From NCBI GenBank assembly GCA_905178155.1, contig CAJINV010000021.1, positions 225,760 through 289,759 of the forward strand: a stretch of DNA of 64,000 nucleotides. The letters are read 5' to 3'. The stretch comes from Amoebophrya sp. A120 (lineage: Eukaryota > Sar > Dinophyceae > Syndiniales > Amoebophryaceae). Under the pieces are notes generated by a model. That model ran no database searches, had not been told where the DNA came from, and saw only the letters and a list, made by a program, of their open reading frames with translations. Numbering within the stretch: position 1 is the stretch's first letter; every line of letters begins with the position of its first letter. Shown here piece by piece: positions 24,001 to 34,423 of this stretch. The position numbers were made by a program, and so were the translations under genes.

Positions 24001-27000
24001 ATGCACCTCGAAGAATCGGAAGAGGAGTTTCTCTTTCATGACTCCATCCAGGAGCAAGAGATGTTGCTGTCAGATGCGATGCAAAACAGTCGCAAAGGGG
24101 TGAAACGGAGCAGGCCCGCGAGCTCCGCCCCTGCAGCCGCACCTGCGGCATTCGCGTCGTCCTCGGCATCGTCTTCCTCGTCCGCCCAGCCGAAAATGGA
24201 CCCCTTGGAATTGTTCAAGTCGAAGTGCAATTCGGCATTTGGGAAAGGGAAAGGAATGAAAGGTAAATCCGCAGGCAAGAGCAAAGGGAACTTCCATCAC
24301 ACTCCGACCGGTACAGGCCTGTTCCAGAATGAGATCACCCCCGCTACAGCAGGAGTAGATGACGATGAGGAGTACGAGCCAGAAGCGGAGCCTCCCGCGC
24401 CAACATGGGACTGGCAGAATGCCACGGAAGAGGATCTCTTCCCGGCGGCACAGCGCAAAGGCAAAGGCGGGAAGGCACCGATGGGATCCATGTCGGGCAA
24501 GAAAGGAGCACGGTCGCACCCGTACTCCTCCCCGTCGGCGCCAGCAGCACCGAAACTGCACCCCAGTGTCTGGCACTATGGAATTCCATCCCAGGGTGCG
24601 TGCAACATGCACCCGTCAGCAGCCATGTACCAGCCATACGCGTTTCAAGATCCCTTTGCTCCCCACCACGCCGACAACTTTCACCTGCTGCCACCACCAG
24701 TAGAACCATCCACCGCGAATGCGTATGGTCGGTGCACTCGTCGCGCAGGACGAGTTGCGATCGACGAGTGGGGGTATCCACTTATTGAAGATGCAGAATC
24801 CCCAGCAAACTGGGATTATACATCTTCTATGCATTACAAATTTCCTCCCACTGCTCTTTTCTCCCGAATTATAGTGTTTAGCATAGGATATTCTGGCTAG
24901 GGTGTATTCTTGTTGTCTAGTATTACAACAAGCCTGGTGATGACCATCTTATGATGTAGCCAAGTGCAGACTAGCGCTCGGTGTAGGGCACGCCTAAATT
25001 GTGCCGGCGCGCCTAAATAGTGCCAGTCGGTAGCATGGTGACAGACAGCAGAATTCCCAGGAACTTGATCTGACGCAGGCTATTTTGTATTTTCCATTTG
25101 TGAAGAAATACAAATATTTGCCCGAATCAAGTATTTAGCATACCGTATTCTGGCTAGGGTGGTCTCCACTTCCTCACGTCACCAGAACAGCTGCGTGATG
25201 AGAGCAACCGAAAGGATTTGATCCGTCCTGTGACAGACTAGCGCTCGGTGTAAGGCACGCCTAAATAGTGCCGGCACGCCTAATTAGTGCCAGTTGGTAG
25301 CATGGTAACTGATAGATGGGAACCAAACTCTGACCAAAGCTGGTTTTTGGTCCCCCCTCGTCCGTTGCACAAGCTGCGCTGTAGCGCGCGCACAAGAGAA
25401 TCGCTGCGAGCTCAGAGCCTAAATTTCATGTCGCCATCAGCCTGCAGGCTCGTCTGCAGTGTGGTGTAGCACTAGTTCTCATCATCTCAGCAATTTGTCG
25501 TGCCCACTTCGGGCATCACCTCTATAGGTAGCCAGAATATGTCATGCTAAACACAGAATTAGCAAAAGAAAAGAGCCTCTCCTCCGCCTGCATACCAGTT
25601 GAAGATCAGGAAGCCTTCATCGCCGCCGCCTCGTTCGAGATGTACTGGAGATGCACCGGCACCGCGACAGACGCGCAGACAGTAGTCTTGAACTGTCTCC
25701 TGTTCCGCATTCTGATGCGGATTGTGATGACGAAAATAGGACTAGAGGCCTACGAGATGTACTACTCCGACGAAGAACTAGCAGCATCCACGAAGTCCAT
25801 GTTCTGCACCAACAAAGCCACGCTAGCATATGTAGCCTCTCAGCGAGTCCTAGCCGTCAAGAAGACCATGGCGCAGGCCGCGGTGGTGTTATCGCTGAAC
25901 GGATTTAATCCGAAGAGTTATTCATCCGAAGCCGAGGTAACAGGTGCTGTTAAGGTAATGGCAAAGCCACCCTTTTCCGACACGTCCTTGGTGACCGCCA
26001 TGCTCACCCTGGGAAAGACGATGTTGACAGCAGTCGCGTGGCAATATGCATTGCAAAAGTGTACTGCCTCAGGATTCTTGTCTGCATGCTTGTGATGCTA
26101 ATTTGAATTGTGATTGCACATTTATAATGCTGGGTCAGTACATCTTCACCCAGCATAACGTAGGAGCAGAAACCAAAGTGAACTGCACCTTCCTAGGTCT
26201 TAAAACTGAGACCTGGGCAAAAGTGCAAAAAAGCTGCGAAAAGGTTTTCGACACCCTTGCCCTCAATGAGGGCAAAGAACATGAACTGGAACTGAAAGAA
26301 GCCACCACTATTTCCGATAACCTCTCGTCTACGAAGTTGATTTCCGCCCTCGTCGCGGCCTCCGACGTTTTCCCACAGGACAGCCTCCTTGATCGCCTTG
26401 TGGAGCTCGAAGACAGGTTGAAGAACACGTTCGGAATAGTTACTGCAGTAGAGAAAATGCAGAAGCGGGAATTGATAAAGCACATGTCCATCTACCTCTC
26501 TGGGCTCAAAAAAGCCCTGGTGACGCCTTCGATCGACGACATCGTGGTGTGGCTGAACAGCAGGAGATCGTTGATTCCGTTCGCACAGAAGGCCACGATC
26601 ACCACGAAAGGCAAGAACAAAGGGAAAGGTAAGCAAAAGAAATCGTGGACCGTCACCAAGGACAATGAAAAAGGGAAGACCAAAGGTAAGGGTAAAAACA
26701 AAAAAGGAAAAGGAAAAGGTAAAGGAGGTGCAAATTCCTCTGACTTTGCCTCTATGGTGGATGATTATTCTACGAGAAATGGTTGTACTCGAGTCAGCTT
26801 GCGATTACCTACGCATGACAAATGCTTGTCCTCAGGGAAAGCAGTATGATACTTTCCCTCTCTCCTCGTCAAAATTGCAATGCAACTGGTACTAGCACAG
26901 CATTTCTGCACTTGCATATCAGCGGCGCCGCGACCATAGCAAAAGTGTTCAAGATGGACAAACAACGGGTGCTCCGCGAATGCGGATGCGTCATGTATGT

Positions 27001-27399
27001 CCTCGACAAAAGACGCATCACGGTACCTATTTACTACAGCTTATTTTGTTTTGTAATATTTAACTGTTGCCCGAACTGATGTATTTAGCACACGTCATTC
27101 TGGCTACCTAGACCTGAGCTCTTCGTAAGATATTGCGAAGTTGTGTGGGCGACTGGCCAACGCCGCTAACACAACGGTGGCCAAGTCGTGGTTCAGGAGC
27201 CGGATATGGCCACGACTAACCACCCGCCTTTTCTCCCCATCATTGTACTAAAACAAACTCCCAGGTTGGTGGAAAGCAGTGGTACTGCAAGCACAAGTCC
27301 GGCCACGAAACCGAACACGCAACTGCTGACGCATGGTGCGAGGAGGTGGAAAAGGTTAAGAAAATGCGTAGCTGGGACGAAGAAGAGGAGGATGAGTAA
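21072..27399 (+). CDS. Gag-like basic protein (about 1629 aa), split by introners
   Basis: Proposed exons are 21072-21122, 21271-24827, 25600-26044, 26163-26765, 26924-27022 and 27265-27399, totalling 1630 codons. The first intron (21123-21270) and the last (27023-27264) are GT-AG; the middle three are proposed introners whose removal keeps phase. The N-terminus is Ser/Thr/Gln-rich with repeated VKxVSQSS units. A long alpha-helical region follows (about 22500-23900), then Lys/Gly-rich tracts (KGKGMKGKSAGKSKG; KGKGKNKKGKGKGKGG) and an acidic tail after WYCKHKSGHETEHATADAWC, a possible Cys/His metal site. The helical body with basic tracts resembles retroelement Gag proteins. It lies just upstream of the DIRS-like polymerase genes, so it may be their ORF1. 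The exons could also belong to two genes (21072-24900 and 25544-27399). Confidence 0.5.
24828..25594 (+). mobile_element. Large introner-like element, family D, with long TIRs
   Basis: A 767-bp element. Its 5' end (24828-24900) and the reverse complement of its 3' end (25515-25594) both read TATGCA, then GCTCTTTTCT, then GTGTTTAGCAT and ATATTCTGGCTA, in the same order over about 75 bp. Removing it plus 5 bp joins WDYTS to SEDQEAFIAAASF in phase. The flanking 5-mers (TCTTC and CCAGT) do not match, so the insertion is old or the edges are slightly off. Confidence 0.6.
24968..25310. repeat. Two 79-bp direct repeats with hairpins inside family D element
   Basis: Segments at 24968-25046 and 25235-25310 start AGACTAGCGCTCGGTGTA and are about 85% identical, 267 bp apart. 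Each holds two copies of a small hairpin-forming unit: GGCAC-GCCTAAATT-GTGCC, then a GC(A/G)CGCCTAA-T-GTGCC variant. The TIR core (TTTAGCATAC, CGTATTCTGGCTAGGG) also recurs between them at 25124-25160. Confidence 0.75.
26045..26157 (+). mobile_element. Probable short introner (113 bp)
   Basis: It begins TATGCATTGCAAAAGTGTAC, close to the family B end, and finishes with CAGTACATCTTCACCCAGCATA, whose reverse complement aligns imperfectly with the start. Excision with 5 bp joins VAWQ to GAETKVNCTFLG in frame; the unspliced frame runs to a stop at 26093. The flanking 5-mers do not match. Confidence 0.55.
26766..26918 (+). mobile_element. Possible diverged introner (153 bp)
   Basis: It starts TATTCTACGAGAAATGG and ends GCATTTCTGCACTTGCATA; the ends are imperfect inverted copies. 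Removal plus 5 bp joins SMVDD to GAATIAKVFKMDKQR in phase. There is no matching target repeat, so this is the weakest of the introner calls. Confidence 0.4.
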
Positions 27400-28100
27400 T
27401 TGACTCATCCTCCTGTGATCAAGTTTTTTCTTGAATCAAAATGAATGAAGAGCCAAGGATGCTCCGAACGTGTGGCTATGACTACACAGAAAATGTACAG
27501 CGTAGTTTTGCTGGAATTGAGACTTCGTATTTTCTCAGTAAATGAACGGAAGAATTGATGTGTTTTTGTTAAAATCAAAACCAATTTGAGAACAAGAACA
27601 CGCTTGCTAGCGTACTCCCGCCAAACCACGCTGCAATCAGCCCTTGTCTCATGGTGTGCAGCATGTGAGCGTGCAAGTAGTCTGCATCACTCGGTCTAGA
27701 GCGAAAAACAGCAACATAGCAATCTGTTGAGAGCATGTGAAGCTAGAACATAGTGCTACCTCACGGAGTAGACACATGCTGAGCGAACAGAGCGTGAGTG
27801 ACAGAGTAAAAAATGTACAGAGCACGCCTTTAAAAAAACTAGTCCTCAAACGCTGTAGGGTCAGAGAGGTTGTTCTTTGTGAGCACAGCAGCACATCACA
27901 AAAATGAAGTAAAGAAGAAGTTGCGTCTAGCACGCCGCCGGAAAAGAGTACCCGCTTTTACTAAAGTCAAGTGTCTTTCTTTGCATCGAAACTTGTGTCA
28001 TGATTGCATTCTTCTGTTGCCGTCGATGCTTGAACGCAATTCCCATCTGAAATTTGAGAATTGCAACACAACCACAGGTACACGCCCGCTTGTCTTGACC
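27400..28100. other. Non-coding region between Gag-like and polymerase genes
   Basis: Only short ORFs without protein character. It separates the Gag-like gene from the proposed first exon of the reverse-transcriptase gene. No terminal or split direct repeat of a DIRS element was identified here. Confidence 0.4.
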
Positions 28101-31100
28101 ATGGCCGCACACCTTGCACGCCACCGAAGGCACGCCCAGCATGACTACTCGCAAGACCTTGTGCAAGTAGTCCGCAATGTACGAAAAGCCTCGTGCAGAG
28201 AAGAAAAGAAAAGGGTAAGCCCCTTTTTCTTTTCATGACTTCTCTGCTGCAATAGAAACTTTCATTCGGCCCGCGATGCGCTAAGGCAGGCAGCCCAGCA
28301 ATAATAGACCAAAAAAGTGTTATTCGGCTTTTTTGCCCGAAGTTGAGTAATTAGCAAAGGTAATCTGGCTACCCTCCTTTTAGCTTCCCCATAGGAGTAA
28401 CAAGCCGCGGTAAGTGGTACAGGGGGACGCCCCTGATCGCTAGTCCTAGCCACTCGATTAGGACAGTGCAGCATGCCGTTACTGAACCAGTGATGATCCG
28501 GGAGGGAACGTACAACCCTTCTGGTGAGCTGACAACATCAGGTCCCTGCCAGTCGCTAACGCCGCAAGGCAACCTCTGCGAACGGCTAGCCCACCCCGCG
28601 CAGCGCGCTCCCCTTTTTTCCGCGCAGCGCTCCCCCCCAAATGAGCTATAAATATCGAAAATGCCACCTTTTTTGCCCGAATCGAGTATTTAACAGACGA
28701 ATTCTGGCTACCCGGTTTTCCGTTTGCTCTACTGGTCAGAAGCCGCGTTGGTGGTATGGGGGGACGCCTCCTTTCGCCTAGCATCGTAGCCTACTCACAC
28801 CAGCAAGATCAGGGTCGCTCCCTGTCCGCCTGGCAGTCCTCGGACACCTTCACGTTGGGCTAGGTCCACCGCGCGCACGGCCCCCGGGTTATTTTGTCTT
28901 CCCCAATCCTCCTCTCTTCCGTGTCAAGTCTGTGCTGGGCTGCCGACCACCTAGCCGTAGCGCTAACTACTAGGACATGCATAACAAAATGCATCACAGA
29001 TACTTACGGAGGTCGCGGAAAGGATGTCCATGGGTGTAGAGGACGTCATCTCCAAGAAAAATCTAGATAGTGTGAGACTGGGCCACGCACAAGACCTAGA
29101 GGTCCAGCCCGCGCATGTGAAGGACTTAAATATTTATTACACAAAGTGTGGTAGCACGGCGCTCACGACAGATGTCAAAGCGCCCGCCCTGCTAGCAAAT
29201 ATTGCAAGAGACTGCGATTTCGCAACGCAGGAGGTACGCGACAGGCTGTTTGGCTTCTATGACAGCGATCAGCTCTGGCACCCGACAGGCCACTTCAGCA
29301 TGGGGATTCCAGTTAGAGGGATAATAGATAAGTACGGCCTCTGGGAAGGCGCAAAAAACCTGTCAGACGACGAAATTCTTAGACTAAATAACTGCCCAGT
29401 CACCCCCGAAGCTAGAGACCTGGCACGAAAAGAATTCTCGACGGTAAGGCGGAAGCCATACCCTTTCGAGACGCCAGAATTGCTGGAAAAAGGGATAGAA
29501 GAGATCAATAGGAATATTTTTGATCCGTCGAAGCCAATAGCGCCAGACAACAGTCCAGTGCTGTGGCCGACGAAGTCGCCAGAAGAAGTAGAAAAAGACC
29601 CGAAGGCCGTGATAATACCGGTCTTCACCCTAGGCCAAAAATTCTGCCCGATAGGGCAATTTTACAAAAAATATCGCATCATAGCAAACGAAAAGCACAT
29701 CAATAACAAAATGTCCGCGATACAGGAACACCTTAGCCTTAGCGACTTCCCGACAATCGTCGATGCAGTGCAGTCTGTGATTGCCCCGGGGTGTGACATC
29801 CCAGTGGTGTTTCTCAAGAACCACCTGTACACGCAAATCCTAGAAAATGCTGACACAGGAGCTTCTTGGGAAGACATAGATAGGATCAAAGGAGGGTGGA
29901 AGCCACCGGATAACTCCGATGGCTTTGTCCCATGCTTGTCGAAACTAGATTTGTACCAAGCGTACTTTCAGCTAGCGAACAATGAAAGTGAAAACTACTA
30001 CATCAGTGTAATACGCCCAGATGGGTCCGTAGAAGTAGTGCGGAATACAGCGCTTACATTTGGCAATTTGCATTCGGTATTCCACTTTGTAGGCAGCTCG
30101 TCCGAGTTGTTACAAAAAGTCTTACGTTTTTACTTAAGAGCCCCCTTCTACGTGTACATCGATGATATTATCAGCATGATGATAGCCGTGCTTGCTGCGC
30201 ACGCACTGTCGTGTGCCAAGCGGATAGTGGCCGCACTAGGCTACGCGCAGAGCGACAGAAAAGATGAGGTAGGTCGCATAGGACAGACTGTAGAAGTGTT
30301 AGGCATTAACTACCGCCCCGAGCAGGAGAGCGCACACTTTGACATGCCCCCAGACAAAGTGGTGTCTGCGCTGGAATTGATAGATGACTTCCTCATCCTT
30401 GTAGCGTGTTGCGCTGTGACGTTAGTCAAAACACAGCGGCTACTAGGCACCCTGATCCACCATCTGTATTTTCGCAAATATGCGGATTGTGGCGCAGCGA
30501 TCTCCTTGATGAACAGGCTCACGTGCCCGCGCGAGCAAGGGCGTATGAACGCGCCCCAGCAAGGAGGCACACGAAAAGCAGCATCGGTGCTGCTTCTGCA
30601 AACCAGAGATGCTATCGAGAAAAACGCCCCCTTTACACTATCAGCAGCTATGGTACATGAGCAGTGCGCTGAACTGTATACAGACGCCGCACAAGACGAC
30701 GATGGGATATGGCTCGGAGGCGTCATACACAGAGACGACTCCGTGCCGTATTACTTTCGACTGTCACACTCGAAGCTAGTAAAAAACTTCGAGCTGCCCA
30801 CACGGCTAAAAAACCGGAAAATATACTTCTATGAGCTTCTTGCAATTTTCGTAGGCCAAGTTCTGTTCGAGCAGATGCTCAAGAACACAGTAGGAATATC
30901 GCATGTAGATAATATAGGGGCAGCCTTCGCAGTCGTGAAAGGAATCGCCCACGACGTACCGGGGGCAGTGATGGCATCCCTGATAACGCGCCGCAGGCGC
31001 GATGATAATAACAAAGCTATCACGCACTACGTGCGCAGCAAGCTAAATCATTCAGACGCAGTCACACGAGATAGACAGCGCGACTTTGAGCTGTTCCTGT

Positions 31101-31222
31101 CGAAGACAGGAGCAGTGCATGTTGATGAAATTCTCCCGGACTGGGCACAAAAACTAGGTGAAGCCCTGCAGTTTGTGTCGTCAGAAATCGAGAAATTTGA
31201 AAAAATTGTGAGCAGTTTGTGA
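28101..31222 (+). CDS. DIRS-like retroelement reverse transcriptase / RNase H
   Basis: The main exon is open from 29000 to 31222. Reverse-transcriptase motifs appear in order: LDLYQAYFQ (motif A, about 29946), LTFGNLHSVFH (B), YVYIDDI (C, catalytic Asp pair near 30161) and VLGINYRPE (E). An RNase H-like domain follows: LYTDAA, YELLAIF, HVDNIGAAFAVVKG and HYVRSKLNHSDAVTRD supply the expected Asp/Glu/Asp/Asp series. There is no protease or integrase; the recombinase ORF that follows marks the DIRS type. A short exon at 28101-28214 (MAAHLARHRRHAQHDYSQD) ends at a GTAAGC donor and is in phase with an acceptor at 28999, so the gene may start there. Between 31208 and 31243 a 36-bp GT-AG segment contains the stop codon; splicing or readthrough of it would fuse this ORF to the recombinase. 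Confidence 0.75.
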
Positions 31223-31784
31223 AAAGATATTCCCTCACCTCAGGTGCAGCGAAGGCCAAAAGCACAAGCAAAAGAGCCCAGGCGCCCGAACTCTCGTGCA
31301 GCGAACCTGTTCAGAGACCCAAAAGTAAAGCTACGAATCGATGAAGAACTTCGTGTGTGGCCAGCTGAGCTTTCGTACGGCTATGACTACGCAAGAAATA
31401 GATCGTGCAGATGGGCAGCGTTCGTAAGCTGGTTTAACGTGAACTACACGAAGAAAATTAGAATACCAAAATATAATGAGCCGCTGGCTACGCTCCAGTG
31501 CCCGGAAATGACGTTCATGTCAGAACTATACGCGTATGGTAAGCACCTGATAGACGTAGAGCAAGGGAATTCGTACCATCTACACATCAGCACAATCGCA
31601 CAAAGGCTAAAGCAGATCAATAAGCTAGAATCCAGGTCCCCGCTCGCCCACGAAAATCAGTGGACATGCTACGCCAGCCTGAATAGACTCAAAGCCCAAG
31701 CAGACCCACAAAAAGCCACCCCCGTCTCTAGGACGCAGATGCAGGGCCTTCGAGCATCAGATCTGATACTAGTAAAATTTTGGA

Positions 31785-31977
31785 TCGCGACAGCATTTCG
31801 CATTAGTAGTTTTGCACCAGTATCAAGCGAGTGCATCTATGACATAGGAGATCAGGATGGAGTTAAGTGGGCAGAGATATNTCGCGACAGCATTTCGCAT
31901 TAGTAGTTTTGCACCAGTATCAAGCGAGTGCATCTATGACATAGGAGATCAGGATGGAGTTAAGTGGGCAGAGATAT
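31785..31977. other. Assembly join: one N between identical 96-bp copies
   Basis: Bases 31785-31880 and 31882-31977 are identical, and the only ambiguous base (N) sits between them at 31881. This is what an unmerged overlap of two contig ends looks like. The recombinase ORF is artificially duplicated here, so the frame across the N should not be trusted. Confidence 0.85.
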
Positions 31978-32981
31978 CAGGCGGACGGACCGCCGCCGGA
32001 TTTTTCCGCTAAAACGCGGCTGAAAAGATGCTAAAAGAAAAAAAAGCGGCCCCGGGGCCGCGCGCGAGGCGGCGAAGCTTTTCCGGGCTGGTGCCGGCTC
32101 GAAGGGGGCTGCGGCCCCGCCGGTCCGGAGGCGCGCCCCTACCCCGGCCTTTGCTTCCCGGCGGGCCCCCTCGTCGCGCGAGGCCCCTCGGCTTCCCTTT
32201 GGCGGCGTTTTGGCGGCCCCTTCTCTTCCCCGCGTTGCATTTGGCCGGCGCGGCGGCCCGGCTCCCTTGGCGCCCCACATTCTTTCACCGGGGGGTTTGT
32301 TTTGGCAGACCGGCCGGGGGGCCCCCGGAGGTCCGCGGGCCGGACCCGGAAGCCGGGAAAAACCCGGGGAAGCCGACCCGGTAAAACCCCAGAAATGGCC
32401 AAAAAAGGAACGCGCTAAAATTTTTAGCAGACCCCAAAAACCGACGAAAATTGGCAGGGGGGGTACGAAAACCCTCAGGAATGATTAGGAAAAATTTTAG
32501 CACGAAATTAGCAGAGAATTAGCAGACATATTAGCAGACTTTTTAGCATGTTTTCAGCACCAAAACCGGACCCCAAACTTTACAAATTAGCAGAGGTTTA
32601 GCAGACTTTTAGCATATTATTAGCATACTATTAGCATATAATTAGCATGATCCTCGCGGACCGGCAGCCCGGTGAGAATCCAAAGAATGCGCCAGCAGGG
32701 GATCCCGGAAAGCGGGGGGGCGTTTTTGGGGGGTTCGTCCGGTTCTCCTCGGAAAGTTTTTTTGTCCGGCTCCGGGCAAAGGACACTGGCGGCGATTCCA
32801 GCTGCGAGCAGAAGCCTGCCATCAATGCATTCGCCGCGCCCCTTCCTTCGCCGGGGCCCCGGGCCTTCGTATTGTGCCGCCCCCGCAATCGCGGCCCTCC
32901 GGATTTCGCATGGTGCGGATTTTTTTTAGCACTATAACAGCACCAAATTACGAAAAAAGGCCGGCGGCGATCGTCGCCCTG
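31978..32981. mobile_element. Non-autonomous hAT-like DNA transposon (1004 bp, GC-rich)
   Basis: The insert is bounded by AGAGATAT at 31970-31977 and 32982-32989, an 8-bp target duplication. Its ends are imperfect inverted repeats: CAGGCGGACGGACCGCCGCC at the 5' side and, as reverse complement of the 3' side, CAGGGCGACGATCGCCGCCG. Ends beginning CAGG(G) with 8-bp duplications are typical of hAT elements; P and Zisupton-like elements also make 8-bp duplications. No transposase ORF is present. Base composition is far more GC-rich than the host element, which points to a recent or foreign arrival. Confidence 0.8.
32480..32655. repeat. Clustered TTAGCA(G/T) motifs inside the hAT-like element
   Basis: About ten copies of TTAGCAG or TTAGCAT occur at irregular short spacing, with more near both ends of the element (GCTAAAA near 32012 and 32034; TTTTAGCAC near 32927). 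hAT transposases bind repeated short subterminal motifs, and this cluster has that look. Confidence 0.6.
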
Positions 32982-33525
32982 AGAGATATTTACAGATCAT
33001 GTAAAATTCAACCCACTACCAGGCGAACTGTTTTCTGTCTTAGTCCCGCACCGATGCGTAACAGTCCCAAGTAGCTGCTCCACAGATGCACGGCAAGCGT
33101 ACTACAATGAGTTAGTACAGGGCAAGTTGAAAAGCACGCCGCACTGCTGTCGCAGGACAGCAGCACTAGCACTCAGGCTGCAACTAGCATCCTTGAACCT
33201 AGGTGGTGTGTATGCAATACCCGAGTTCAATATGAACAGGATAGCGGACCACTTTGGGTGGACCCGCAAGACAGCAAGAAGAAACTTCCTGCGCTACACT
33301 AAAGATTACAAGATGCATGTTAAAAGTGAATTTTTCTTCCCGAAAGAGACCACAAACTGGATTCTTGAGGGCCTGTTTGTAGTAGACTCAGACTGGCTCG
33401 GCTTTGATGCGGCAACCGCCATGCACTACCAAGCCGCAGCAGGAAAAGACATTGCACTTGTGTACAATGCAGAACAACAGATGCTACAGGTGCAGCGTCA
33501 GCTAGTGTTTCTCAATCAATTTCAG

Positions 33526-34423
33526 TAAAGTAAAAATCCCATGCCTGGCCAGAAGGCCCACTGTGCGCACCATCGTGCGCTCTCTCAAGGGTGTTCATCC
33601 CAGACCTGTGAAGCACTATTGGCAAGCTAGATCTTGGATGCCCACTGGGTCGTACTGTAGACATGATCACTACCAGTTAGTTTCATGTAGTAGTGCTCAT
33701 TTCGTACTGTGAAGATCTATCGTGATCGTGCTACGCAGTTCTGGCCCAATGCTGTTGGGATGTTGGTCGCGTTGTGCGTGCCCGCAACGCTCCAGTTGCA
33801 TCCTCGAATGAGATTTGGTCTGTGTGAATATCGGATCCTCTCACTGTTTGTCCACGCTGAGATGTATAATAATTCTGCTTTACCCACCACCACGGCCACA
33901 AGCTCCTAGTGTGATTCAGAACAAATCTTGCGAAAAAAATTATTGATACATCGTATGAAGTTACCCAGAAAAAAACAAGATCTGTTTCTGTGTACTGAAT
34001 CACACCGCGGCGCTGGTGTTATAATCGTATCGTAAAAATAAAGAAGAATTATCCTGCTGAACTCACCCCGAAAATCTTGAACTTGAAATTTTTTTGCCCA
34101 GTCTTGGTCCATAACGCATTCCTGTTATTGACTCCACAATTTTCATCTTCACGTCCAGCTTTTTGGAACGAAGAACAAACGGTTCCTGATCAACGTCGAA
34201 CAAAAAGCCTTGCACGACACCATATCCACCATTGCAGCGAAGAACCTTCACAAATCTAAAGAACTGAAAAAACCCTTTAGATTTCGTGTGTCAGCAACCA
34301 CAGCAAGCTTTGTCAAAACTACACTTTTTGATAAAGCCATTTTCGACGTCCAAGAAGCATAATTCAACTTGCAAGAATATTTTATCGATAATTTCAGATC
34401 TGTGAAACATCTGAAATTTCAAA
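33526..34423. other. 3' flank of the DIRS-like element and intergenic DNA
   Basis: No gene is supported. It contains the downstream end of the retroelement; a terminal repeat could not be identified within this window. The last 100 bases are AT-rich and lead into the start of the next gene. Confidence 0.4.

Larger units (their letters stand above)
31244..33525 (+). pseudogene. Tyrosine recombinase of the DIRS-like element, interrupted
   Basis: The N-terminal part (31244-31880, again to 31977 in the duplicated copy) includes the box-A-like KFWIATAFRISSF, with the first catalytic Arg. The C-terminal part (from 32982) has STPHCCRRTAALAL, which supplies the H-x-x-R pair, then HFGW and a Tyr-containing GWTRKTARRNFLRYTKDY segment. 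DIRS elements use such a recombinase in place of an integrase. The reading frame is broken by a 1004-bp insertion with an 8-bp target duplication; without it and one target copy, WAEI would read straight into FTDHVKFNP. A single N and a 96-bp duplication just before it are probably assembly artefacts. The C-terminus continues to QLVFLNQFQ and stops at 33525. In this copy the recombinase should be inactive. Confidence 0.7.

Noticed and set aside
22752-24781. Minus-strand and alternate-frame ORFs across the Gag-like gene
   Set aside because: They lie wholly within a 3.6-kb + strand open frame and have no independent features.
25544-26095. Treating the 183-aa ORF as a separate gene ending at 26095
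   Set aside because: Its end lies inside the proposed 113-bp introner; skipping that element keeps the frame and continues the protein.
24866-28713. Similarity of the repeated motif (CCGTATTCTGGCTA) to the dinoflagellate spliced-leader core (CCATTTTGGCTC)
   Set aside because: Only about 10 of 12 bases match in the best copy and the rest of the leader is missing; the motif is better explained as part of the family D inverted ends.
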